Part shown: positions 19,472-26,821 of the stretch, piece after piece
How the letters are laid out: every line of letters starts with the position of its first letter
Position numbering within the stretch: position 1 is the stretch's first letter
Program-made: the position numbers and the translations under genes
Notes under the pieces: model-generated
Told to the model about the DNA's origin: nothing
The model's input: only the letters and a program-made list of their open reading frames with translations
Databases searched by the model: none
Assembly: GCA_943357915.1 (NCBI GenBank)
Contig: CALRGQ010000001.1
Location: forward strand, 70,816 to 134,815
Length of the DNA: 64,000 nt
Source: Candidatus Peribacteria bacterium
Lineage (GTDB): Bacteria > Patescibacteriota > Gracilibacteria > Peribacterales > Peribacteraceae
Direction of reading: 5' to 3'

Positions 19472-20406
19472 AGTTTTTCCTGTACGAGCTTGATCGCATC
19501 ACCGATTCTTGGTTCACCGAGTGATCGCCAGCCAGATGAGGCCATACGTTCGTGTGCCGTCTGATCTGGTACCCACTTCACCACAACGTCGATGCCTCCG
19601 CCGTTTTGGTAGATACTAGAAACGCCGGGGTTTGCTTCGCCGAGAGACTGGGCGATTTCGAGCGGACCCGTCGGATGTGCGTGACCGTTGTGAGTGAGAA
19701 GCAGGTGCACACAGTTACGGCTATTGCCGGATTGTGATGCGATGCGGGCGATCTGTTCCCACTGTGACTCCGCGTTGTCGACACGCGTGATGACGTTACC
19801 GAAACGGTCAACGTACGCGACATGCCAGTCTGTGCGTGGATCGGGAATGTCCGAGATATTTGCATCCCGGAGCTCGAGCTTGTGATTGGGATTGAGAAGC
19901 CGAGGAGTAAGGCGGGAACGGAATTGTTCACGGCCGGTGTAAAGACCATTGAAGCCAGTGGGGTCGCTTGGGTTATCGAGATATTGAAGAGTTTCGATGT
20001 CGCCTTTGATCGCAGAAAGCCCTGAGAGAGGCGTCGAGACAATGTGGATATTTCCTTCTCTTGCAGTTGCGAGATAGAAAGGCTGGGCGTTGTTGCGTGC
20101 CACGCGTGGCGCGCTGTTGATGAAAACACCTGTACCACCTTTTATCGCAAAGTCGCGTTCTTCGTCAGACAAGTCTACGCGCCTCATCAGTTCGTCATGT
20201 TGTGAAACAACGAGTCTTAAAATGTGATCGGCGAGCGCTTCCTGGCCGAAAATGTCGAACTCGCGGTGAATGCGGTCTGTCGGTCGTCCGCCGAAATCGG
20301 TTGAGATCAAGACATCGGAATCTGGCTGTGTCAGGGGATTCGGTGGATCTTCCGGGCCTCCGTAGGTATCGGAGAGATAATAGGTGCGGAGAGGAGCATT
20401 TTGCAT
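19468..20406 (-). CDS. S-adenosylmethionine hydrolase/hydroxide adenosyltransferase-like (DUF62) protein
   Basis: VLISTDFGG N-terminal block and AYVDRFGNVITRVDN C-terminal block; convergent with recR, stop codons overlap. Confidence 0.55.
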   Translation of the reverse strand: MQNAPLRTYYLSDTYGGPEDPPNPLTQPDSDVLISTDFGGRPTDRIHREFDIFGQEALADHILRLVVSQHDELMRRVDLSDEERDFAIKGGTGVFINSAPRVARNNAQPFYLATAREGNIHIVSTPLSGLSAIKGDIETLQYLDNPSDPTGFNGLYTGREQFRSRLTPRLLNPNHKLELRDANISDIPDPRTDWHVAYVDRFGNVITRVDNAESQWEQIARIASQSGNSRNCVHLLLTHNGHAHPTGPLEIAQSLGEANPGVSSIYQNGGGIDVVVKWVPDQTAHERMASSGWRSLGEPRIGDAIKLVQEKL

Positions 20407-20464
20407 GGTGGAAGTGGGAATTAGAGATGAGAAAGTGATATACGATCATAAGAAAAGTTCTCGC

Positions 20465-20481
20465 GATCTGCGCGAGTGGTG
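20465..20481 (-). promoter_or_regulatory. Hairpin following Met leader copy 1 (CTCGCG-cagat-CGCGAG, then AACTTTTCTT)
   Basis: Perfect 6-bp stem followed by T-rich stretch on minus strand; conserved downstream of copy 2. Confidence 0.45.
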
Positions 20482-20496
20482 AGCTTGGTCGCGTGC

Positions 20497-20568
20497 TTAC
20501 GCGATCAGCGACCCCCGCGCGAGGCGCATCATGTCCATCATCATGCCGCTGGTGCGTAGGGTGCTCAT
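20497..20568 (-). CDS. Met-rich candidate leader peptide, copy 1 (MSTLRTSGMMMDMMRLARGSLIA)
   Basis: 24-codon ORF ~90 bp upstream of the SAM hydrolase-like gene; close homolog at 24613-24687. Confidence 0.55.
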   Translation of the reverse strand: MSTLRTSGMMMDMMRLARGSLIA

Positions 20569-20675
20569 GCGCGCGCAGTATGGCGAAACCATAAAACACG
20601 TCAATCTTTCATGATAGGAAGATCGGTTTTTAGCTAGAGGATGAGCAAAAATCGTGCATCGACGACGGACGATAT

Positions 20676-20705
20676 CGCAGCGGAAGATCGCGATCTTCCG
20701 CTGCG
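20676..20705. repeat. Perfect 30-bp palindrome CGCAGCGGAAGATCG/CGATCTTCCGCTGCG
   Basis: 15-bp arms with no spacer, just downstream of the truncated SIMPL gene. Confidence 0.85.
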
Positions 20706-20721
20706 TGTGCGTGTGCTTTTT

Positions 20722-20973
20722 TTAGCGTAGTTCATACGAAATCGTCACATTCGACACGATTTCCTGCTCTCCGGCGGGAATTGGCATACTTTCCTGCGCG
20801 ACTGCATTACCCATATCGTAGTTTGCCTTCGTCAGCATTGGCGTCGGATAACCGTAGGCGCCATCTTCACTGAAGGCGGTCATGCGGCCGAGTGACATGC
20901 CAAGATTTTTTGCGAGCACTTCTGCTTTCGCTTTCGCCTTCTCGATTGCGATCTCACGAGCCTGCGCCTTCAT
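20722..20973 (-). pseudogene. Truncated SIMPL (DUF541) domain gene, C-terminal 83 aa only
   Basis: 79/83 aa identical to the C-terminus of the full-length SIMPL gene at 24856-25611. Confidence 0.85.
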
Positions 20974-20979
20974 AAACTT

Positions 20980-21303
20980 CTATTTTTTGTCGAGTGCAAA
21001 CGGCTCAAACATGAGCACGTACGACTTCCCCACACTCTTCGGGCAGTGTTCCACTCCCTTTGGTACGATGCCAATTTCCCCTGCTTTCAGCACGAGATCA
21101 GACTCACCTTTCATCTGGATCGTGATTTCACCTTCGTGCACGAGGAAGAGTTCATCCTCGTTCTCATGCACGTGCCAATGATACTCACCCTCGAAGAGTG
21201 CGATGCGGACGACCTGATCGTTCACACGAGCGAGTTCGACCGGCGACCATGATTGCGTGATTTGTTGGATTGCATCGGCGATGGAAATGGGTTGGGGGAG
21301 CAT
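20980..21303 (-). CDS. Cupin domain protein
   Basis: EGEYHWHVHENEDELFLVHEGEITIQMKGES...GVEHCPKS. Confidence 0.9.
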   Translation of the reverse strand: MLPQPISIADAIQQITQSWSPVELARVNDQVVRIALFEGEYHWHVHENEDELFLVHEGEITIQMKGESDLVLKAGEIGIVPKGVEHCPKSVGKSYVLMFEPFALDKK

Positions 21304-21309
21304 AGGGGT

Positions 21310-22008
21310 TTAGAGAATGATACTGGGATGTTCTCTGTCGAGAATATCGATTCGCGCTTCTGCTTTGCAATGCTCTTTCACTAGTAGAGAAAGTTCTTCC
21401 AGAATTTCCTTCAAACGATCTTTCGTGAGAGGTGGGAAACCTTCCACGACGATAATCGCACGCTTCGTTTCAGCTGTGATCTTCGCTCGATCACCTTCTC
21501 GCCAATTGAGCTTCCTGCAAATTACGCCTGCATCGTCTTTGTACACGAGTTCTCCTACTGCTGGAGGATCCTCTACTGTTTCCCCGAGTGGAACAAAATG
21601 TTCGGTGCCCGTTGCGTATGCAAGCCGCACGTCGCCGGTGCACAGATCGGTATCTTCCGCACCGACACACACGACGTACTTCAGCGAGATGACATTGTAG
21701 AGGTTGACCAGTGGATTGATACTCGGGAGCTTCCCACCCTTCAGTACACGCTTGAGGAGAGCTTGCACTGAGGGCGGGAATTTATTCGGATTGTTTCCAA
21801 AGCTCCTGTGGACGGTCTGTATGGCGACGAGGTTCGGGTGATCTTTGAAGGAGTCAATGTTGTGCGATGTATGTACATGCTCTTCTGTTGCCTGCAGCAG
21901 CGCTGCCGATTCTCCGTGATCGACATTACTCATACCCGTTGCGACGATAACGCCAATGGCGATGTCCGGGTGGGCGGCGAGGACGGTGGGGTGGAGGAGG
22001 AAGTGCAT
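21310..22008 (-). CDS. B3/B4 domain protein (PheRS beta editing-domain-like)
   Basis: Stand-alone B3/4-like sequence: SFGNNPNKFPPSVQALLKRVLKGGKLPSINPLVNLYNVISLKYVVCVGAEDTD. Confidence 0.85.
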   Translation of the reverse strand: MHFLLHPTVLAAHPDIAIGVIVATGMSNVDHGESAALLQATEEHVHTSHNIDSFKDHPNLVAIQTVHRSFGNNPNKFPPSVQALLKRVLKGGKLPSINPLVNLYNVISLKYVVCVGAEDTDLCTGDVRLAYATGTEHFVPLGETVEDPPAVGELVYKDDAGVICRKLNWREGDRAKITAETKRAIIVVEGFPPLTKDRLKEILEELSLLVKEHCKAEARIDILDREHPSIIL

Positions 22009-22070
22009 GGGGGAGAGTAGAGAGTGATGAGAATTCTATAGTAGGGCAATAGTGTTTTATTGTAGAAACA

Positions 22071-22127
22071 GAGTTTGCGGATCAGTTCACGCTACGAGAG
22101 GCGATTGCGGGACTGAGGAGTGCGTAA
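22071..22127 (+). pseudogene. Duplicated remnant of the recR 3' end
   Basis: 49 of 57 bases identical to 19415-19471; would encode EFADQFTLREAIAGLRSA*. Confidence 0.85.
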
Positions 22128-22169
22128 CAAGCGATTTCCTAATATTCACGTGCGACTCCTTAGGCGGAT

Positions 22170-22703
22170 TCATGTACTGAAAATATCGTTGGCAATCGTG
22201 ACGAGTTCCTCACGATCAACTTCGTCGAAAGCCTCAGTGAATTCGCTGTCTACATCGAGCACAGCGATCAGGTTCTTTTGCCGGTCAAATATCGGTACAA
22301 CGATCTCAGACTGAGACCTGCTATCACATGCGATATGACCGGGGAATTTTTGCACGCTGGGGACGATGATTGGCTTTTGTGAACGGGCACACGCCCCACA
22401 AACGCCACGATTGAAGTGGATACGCAGGCAGCCGAGAGTTCCCTGGTAGGGCCCTACGACGAGTTCGTCGCCTTTCGTTGGGTCTACTTGATAGAATCCC
22501 GTCCAGAAGAAATAAGGCAGGTGATGAGCGAGGATGCCAGTCACTGTCGCCATACGTGCAATGACATCGCTTTCTCCCTCCAGGACTGCGGAAGCAGTCT
22601 TTCGGGCTTGAAGGTAGATCGCCCGCTTTTCTGTTGCTGAAAGCAAGCGATGAGTCTGTTCATGAGGAAGCTGGTCGTTGATGGTGCTTGTAAGAGAAGA
22701 CAT
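22170..22703 (-). CDS. msrC: Free methionine-(R)-sulfoxide reductase (GAF domain)
   Basis: YFFWTGFYQVDPTKGDELVVGPYQG, GVCGACARSQKPIIVPSVQKFPGHIACDSRSQSEIVVPI. Confidence 0.92.
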   Translation of the reverse strand: MSSLTSTINDQLPHEQTHRLLSATEKRAIYLQARKTASAVLEGESDVIARMATVTGILAHHLPYFFWTGFYQVDPTKGDELVVGPYQGTLGCLRIHFNRGVCGACARSQKPIIVPSVQKFPGHIACDSRSQSEIVVPIFDRQKNLIAVLDVDSEFTEAFDEVDREELVTIANDIFST

Positions 22704-22732
22704 GTAAAAGAATGGGGAAAGAGAAATAAATA

Positions 22733-24073
22733 TTACTTCAATCTGGTTTCTAAAATATGTTTAATAAGTGCTGGGCCAGTAACTTCTCCAAATGCATTGA
22801 ATGCAACGAGGGGTGCCCCGCCTTTTTCTGGAGCATGTGCCAAACCATTTGCATACACTCCAGGTATTACTGTGTCATTAAAGCCAATTACTTGGCCGTT
22901 GTCTGTTACACAAACAGCCTGTCGTCTCTCAGAAAGCTTTGGACCAAGTGGCATTCCACTTGAATCGTCTATTCTTACATAACTTGCCGGATATCCAGTT
23001 GCCACAATAATTATTTGTGCATTTTGATATTCTTCTTTGGCTTCAGATAAATGTTCAACTTGTTGGCTTGTAATCCTTTTCTCGTTTCCGGAGGTTGCCG
23101 CAAGAATGAGATCACGTGCTACATTGCGAATACCCTTCCAACGATGAACTGCAGGATGGTTAGGATCATTGTCTATGTCTCTCCGAGAGAAGTTTGTATA
23201 GCCTGCTAGCTCTGCTTCCTGCGAATTGGGGAAATATAGATATATTGGGCTACGGTGCACTATATGTGAGCCTCCTTCGGCAATATCAATTCCTTGCTGT
23301 TGAGCATGCTCAATTAATGCATAATTCCCTGAGCCTACGCTATAGGAACTCCCAACCCACACGACACCTCCTTTTTTTTGTGCTGCTAGAGCCACCTTAT
23401 GTAATTGGTGTATGTCTGAATGAACTGAGTCAGCAGTTATTATTTTTGCCTGAAAAGAATGTAATTCAGGTGGAATAGGCTGAGACTTGCCACCAGTTGC
23501 AAGAATAACATTTGTAGTAGAAAGTGCTGGCTCATTTTTGTCAGTATAAACATTCCAATCACCTCGGAAACACTGCTCAACAGTGTCAACAGTTTTATTT
23601 GGGAAGAAGTCACAGGAATGTATTCCCTTTAATACTTGATGAATTTTATCTCCTAAAGCATCTAAAAGATCTGCGATAGGTCCGAATCTAAGTACATCAT
23701 TTTCTGCAGCCACCTTCTTAGCTTCTGGTAAGCCTTGGAGGTCACCGAATACCTCATTTTGAGGTAGCCAATTTGTCCAGTCTGGACCTGGCGAATTACT
23801 TAAAAATGGTACATTTTCAAAATTTCTAAGAGATCCACTACCAATGCAATCTGATTGAGTTACCACCGCGATGCCACTACTTTCTTGATTATTTGATTCT
23901 ACTACTCTTCTAAATGCTGCTTTACCTTTATTAGCTAGCGCTAAGATAGTAGCTAAAGCTCCAGGCCCTCCTCCTGCAAGGAGGATACTATATTTTTTCT
24001 CACTTTCTTGTCGTGCGACTTCATCTCTCAGAAAACGATGGCCTGCCGATGGTGTAAGAGATTTTTTTTTCAC
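22733..24073 (-). CDS. FAD/NAD(P)-binding oxidoreductase-like protein
   Basis: YSILLAGGGPGALATILALA dinucleotide motif; IIVATGYPASY; C-terminal GVYANGLAHAPEKGGAPLVAFNAFGEV. Confidence 0.75.
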   Translation of the reverse strand: MKKKSLTPSAGHRFLRDEVARQESEKKYSILLAGGGPGALATILALANKGKAAFRRVVESNNQESSGIAVVTQSDCIGSGSLRNFENVPFLSNSPGPDWTNWLPQNEVFGDLQGLPEAKKVAAENDVLRFGPIADLLDALGDKIHQVLKGIHSCDFFPNKTVDTVEQCFRGDWNVYTDKNEPALSTTNVILATGGKSQPIPPELHSFQAKIITADSVHSDIHQLHKVALAAQKKGGVVWVGSSYSVGSGNYALIEHAQQQGIDIAEGGSHIVHRSPIYLYFPNSQEAELAGYTNFSRRDIDNDPNHPAVHRWKGIRNVARDLILAATSGNEKRITSQQVEHLSEAKEEYQNAQIIIVATGYPASYVRIDDSSGMPLGPKLSERRQAVCVTDNGQVIGFNDTVIPGVYANGLAHAPEKGGAPLVAFNAFGEVTGPALIKHILETRLK

Positions 24074-24107
24074 AATGGTATTGGGGAAATTAGTCTAATA
24101 AAAATAT

Positions 24108-24362
24108 TCAGTTTTTCCTGCGGAGCACATTTGCTATTGCGCTGCCTGCACAGTGGACTTGCTCCAAGCATTCGAGAAAAACCGCATCAGGTATCTCCTG
24201 TTCTCCTTGTTCAAGAGAGCGCTTTGCTCCTTGCCGCGCATCGATCCAAATTTTTCTTAGTTCGTCTTTTGTAAGGTTGGGACCTTCGAGAGCGAGTTCT
24301 TCGACAGACACAAGTTCCAACTTATCTGCTAATGGTTGCGTTGAGGGTTGAGTAGTAGCCAT
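24108..24362 (-). CDS. Small hypothetical protein (84 aa)
   Basis: MATTQPSTQPLADKLELVSVEELALEGPNLTKDELRKIWIDARQGAKRS...; first gene of the msrC operon; longer called start overlaps the candidate attenuator. Confidence 0.5.
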   Translation of the reverse strand: MATTQPSTQPLADKLELVSVEELALEGPNLTKDELRKIWIDARQGAKRSLEQGEQEIPDAVFLECLEQVHCAGSAIANVLRRKN

Positions 24363-24391
24363 GGTAATGATTGGAATGAAAAGGGAATAAG

Positions 24392-24424
24392 AAAAAACAC
24401 CTCCGCGTGTAGTCCCGCGGGGTG
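24392..24424 (-). terminator. Intrinsic terminator upstream of the small gene/FAD/msrC operon
   Basis: Minus strand CACC-CCGCG-ggactaca-CGCGG-a-GGTG-TTTTTT. Confidence 0.7.
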
Positions 24425-24468
24425 AGTCATGAGTCTTATTTCTCTCATGCCTTCGTCTCCCGCGGGAC
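24412..24468 (-). promoter_or_regulatory. Candidate antiterminator: GTCCCGCGGG (24459-24468) pairs with CCCGCGGGAC (24412-24421)
   Basis: Perfect 10-bp complementarity that overlaps the 5' arm of the terminator. Confidence 0.55.
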
Positions 24469-24540
24469 ACGCATGCACATACACATCATCGCCATAACGC
24501 GATTTGTGATGAGGCCGGAGGAGAAGGAGTGGTGGTTCAT
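24445..24540 (-). CDS. Met/Cys-rich candidate leader peptide (MNHHSFSSGLITNRVMAMMCMCMRVPRETKA)
   Basis: 32-codon ORF with ATG-GCG-ATG-ATG-TGT-ATG-TGC-ATG just 5' of the antiterminator strand. Confidence 0.55.
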   Translation of the reverse strand: MNHHSFSSGLITNRVMAMMCMCMRVPRETKA

Positions 24541-24612
24541 GGGATCAGAATATTTTCATTGATACGGAAAAGTGCCCCGCGATCTGCGCGAGTGGTGATG
24601 GTGTGCGATTCT

Positions 24613-24687
24613 TTACGCAGCAACCAACCCTCGCGCTAGGCGCATCATCATGCTCATCATCATGGTGGTGGGTCGGAGAGTTGTCAT
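24613..24687 (-). CDS. Met-rich candidate leader peptide, copy 2 (MTTLRPTTMMMSMMMRLARGLVAA)
   Basis: 25-codon ORF; homolog of 20497-20568 including trailing CACCACTCGCGCAGATCGCG hairpin. Confidence 0.5.
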   Translation of the reverse strand: MTTLRPTTMMMSMMMRLARGLVAA

Positions 24688-24807
24688 GTGCGCATATTTA
24701 AATGCCATATCGTATTTTTGTCGAGAGTTTTGGAGCATTGTTTCTATACATGGCTTATGGATGCGGGAAAATAGTGGTGGTTGTTTACTTGACACGTCAC
24801 CTTTCCA

Positions 24808-24834
24808 CAAAAAAGACGCGCACATTGCACGTCT
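24808..24834 (-). terminator. Terminator of the SIMPL gene
   Basis: Minus strand AGACGTGC-aatgt-GCGCGTCT-TTTTT. Confidence 0.65.
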
Positions 24835-24855
24835 CTATTCTTTCTGCAGTACTAT

Positions 24856-25611
24856 TTAGCGTAGTTCATACGAAATCGTCACATTCGACACGATTTCCTG
24901 CTCTCCGGCTGGGATAGGCATGCTTTCCTGTGCCACCGCTCCTCCCATATCGTAATTCGCCTTTGTCATCATTGGCGTCGGATAAGCGTAGGCGCCATCT
25001 TCACTGAAGGCAGTCATACGGCCGAGTGACATACCGAGATTCTTCGCAAGAACCGTTGCTTTTGCCTTCGCTTTCTCGATAGCGATCTCACGAGCCTGTG
25101 CCTTCATGGCATCCGGATTATCGACGGTGAATGTAATGCCACCAGCCTGATTTGCGCCGGCGGTCGTAGCGACGGTGAGGACATCACCGACTTTATCAAG
25201 ATCACGGACTTTGACCCGCAGTGTCTGTGTTGCCTGAAATCCACGTGGGATCTGCCCGCCGGTTGTGTAGTCGTACTCGGGGCTCAGGTAGAAGCTTTCG
25301 GTTGCAATGTCTTTCTCTTCAATGCCGAGTTCTTTCACTGCTACCAAAATATTTGTCATATTTTTCTTGATGACGTCGGTTGCAGCTTTTGCGTTGGGCT
25401 GTCTGCCGGTCGTGACGCCGAAGCTCATGTACGCGATGTCCGGCGGTGTCGAAATTTTTCCTTCTGCACTGACTGAAATCACCGGGGGATTTGTGAGTGG
25501 GCCTTTAACTTCCATCTGTTTGCCGGCGAGAAAGAACGCACCGCCGATGATGACGGCAGTGATCAGAGCCCAGACGGGCGGATGCAGGGTGGTGGTGTTT
25601 GAATCAGACAT
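24856..25611 (-). CDS. SIMPL domain (DUF541) protein
   Basis: N-terminal TM; ISVSAEGKISTPPDIAYMSFGVTT...; MKAQAREIAIEKAKAKATVLAKNLGMSLG...VSNVTISYEL. Confidence 0.9.
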   Translation of the reverse strand: MSDSNTTTLHPPVWALITAVIIGGAFFLAGKQMEVKGPLTNPPVISVSAEGKISTPPDIAYMSFGVTTGRQPNAKAATDVIKKNMTNILVAVKELGIEEKDIATESFYLSPEYDYTTGGQIPRGFQATQTLRVKVRDLDKVGDVLTVATTAGANQAGGITFTVDNPDAMKAQAREIAIEKAKAKATVLAKNLGMSLGRMTAFSEDGAYAYPTPMMTKANYDMGGAVAQESMPIPAGEQEIVSNVTISYELR

Positions 25612-25690
25612 AAGAGAGGAGGGGAAAGAGAGTGTTTCAGTAGATACTACGTATGAGCGACTGGAACGTTACAGAGTTCCATTGTCTTCG

Positions 25691-26770
25691 TCAGCTTTTC
25701 TTTGCCAATAGGGTGTAACGTATGGCTCTTCCGCTGCCAATCCGCACAATTTTTTTCAGAGCGACGAGCTTTCTTAGCACTTGATCGACCGTTCTAATAT
25801 TAACTCCTGTTTTTTCAGATACTTCTTTTCTGCTCATATTCTTTGCCTCCTGGAGTGTTTTCCAGACGATCAATTGATTCTCTGAAAGAAAGTTCTCGGT
25901 TTGGTCTTCTTTTGTGAGAGCAACGGCCATCTCTCCCTGTCGAGCAAACATGCGAAGGATAAAGAGAATCCACGGTGAAATGTCTTCATGAGCCTTCTTC
26001 CATGTCGAGGTTGATTTCTTGAGCGCGAGATAATAATCCACTTTGTGGTCTTCAATAATCTTCTCATGGGAGATATAGGGAGTGAATCCATAACCATGTT
26101 GTAATAAGAGAAGATTCGTGAGAATGCGACTTGTTCTGCCGTTTCCATCCTGAAAAGGATGAATGGCGAGATACTCAAAAATGAAGTTTGCGATGATAAG
26201 AAGTGGATGGAACATATGCTCTTTAAATTGTGCTTGCGTCCATTCCGTCAGTTCTTGCATCTCTTTTCCGGTCAGGTATGGCGGAGTCGGATCGAAGATA
26301 ATGCCAACGACTTTCCCCTGTGCATCTACAGCTTCGACGCGGTTCGGAGCGAATTTGTATTGCCCTTTATGACGGACATCTTTCTCACTATGTCGTAATG
26401 TCGATACGTGCATATGCTTAATGAGGTTTTCCGAGAACTTCATGGCATTCCACGATTCAAAAACATTTTTGATTGTTTCAAGATAGCCCATAACTTCCTG
26501 CTCATCGCGGGTGCGAAGTTTTCGTATTTTGGCATTTCGCAGGAGCTGTTCCACTTCCTCATCACTAAGATGGCTCCCCTCAATGCGTGTTGAAGAGCCG
26601 CTAGAACTTACAATGATCGCATGCTTCATTCTTGCCAAGTATTCTGGAGAGAGAAGCTGGAAGGCTTCCCAGTAGCCCTTACATTCATCGATTCGCGCCA
26701 AGAGCTTGGTGATCTCTCTCGTGACTTCCGGAGAATAGTGGAGCCGTTTTTGGAAGCGGTTGTGCGTCAT
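25691..26770 (-). CDS. Fic family protein with C-terminal winged HTH
   Basis: IHPFQDGNGRTSRILTNLLL; SSSTRIEGSHLSDEE; C-terminal NMSRKEVSEKTGVNIRTVDQVLRKLVAL. Confidence 0.93.
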   Translation of the reverse strand: MTHNRFQKRLHYSPEVTREITKLLARIDECKGYWEAFQLLSPEYLARMKHAIIVSSSGSSTRIEGSHLSDEEVEQLLRNAKIRKLRTRDEQEVMGYLETIKNVFESWNAMKFSENLIKHMHVSTLRHSEKDVRHKGQYKFAPNRVEAVDAQGKVVGIIFDPTPPYLTGKEMQELTEWTQAQFKEHMFHPLLIIANFIFEYLAIHPFQDGNGRTSRILTNLLLLQHGYGFTPYISHEKIIEDHKVDYYLALKKSTSTWKKAHEDISPWILFILRMFARQGEMAVALTKEDQTENFLSENQLIVWKTLQEAKNMSRKEVSEKTGVNIRTVDQVLRKLVALKKIVRIGSGRAIRYTLLAKKS

Positions 26771-26791
26771 GGGAATCTACACGTAGAGCTG

Positions 26792-26821
26792 TAGTAGATT
26801 ATAGTAGATTATAGTAGATTA
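26792..26821. repeat. Three tandem copies of a 10-bp repeat (TAGTAGATTA) upstream of the Fic gene
   Basis: tagtagattatagtagattatagtagatta. Confidence 0.8.

Noticed and set aside
24108-24470. Long start (121 aa) of the small gene
   Set aside because: N-terminal extension runs through the terminator and antiterminator; internal ATG at 24362 preferred
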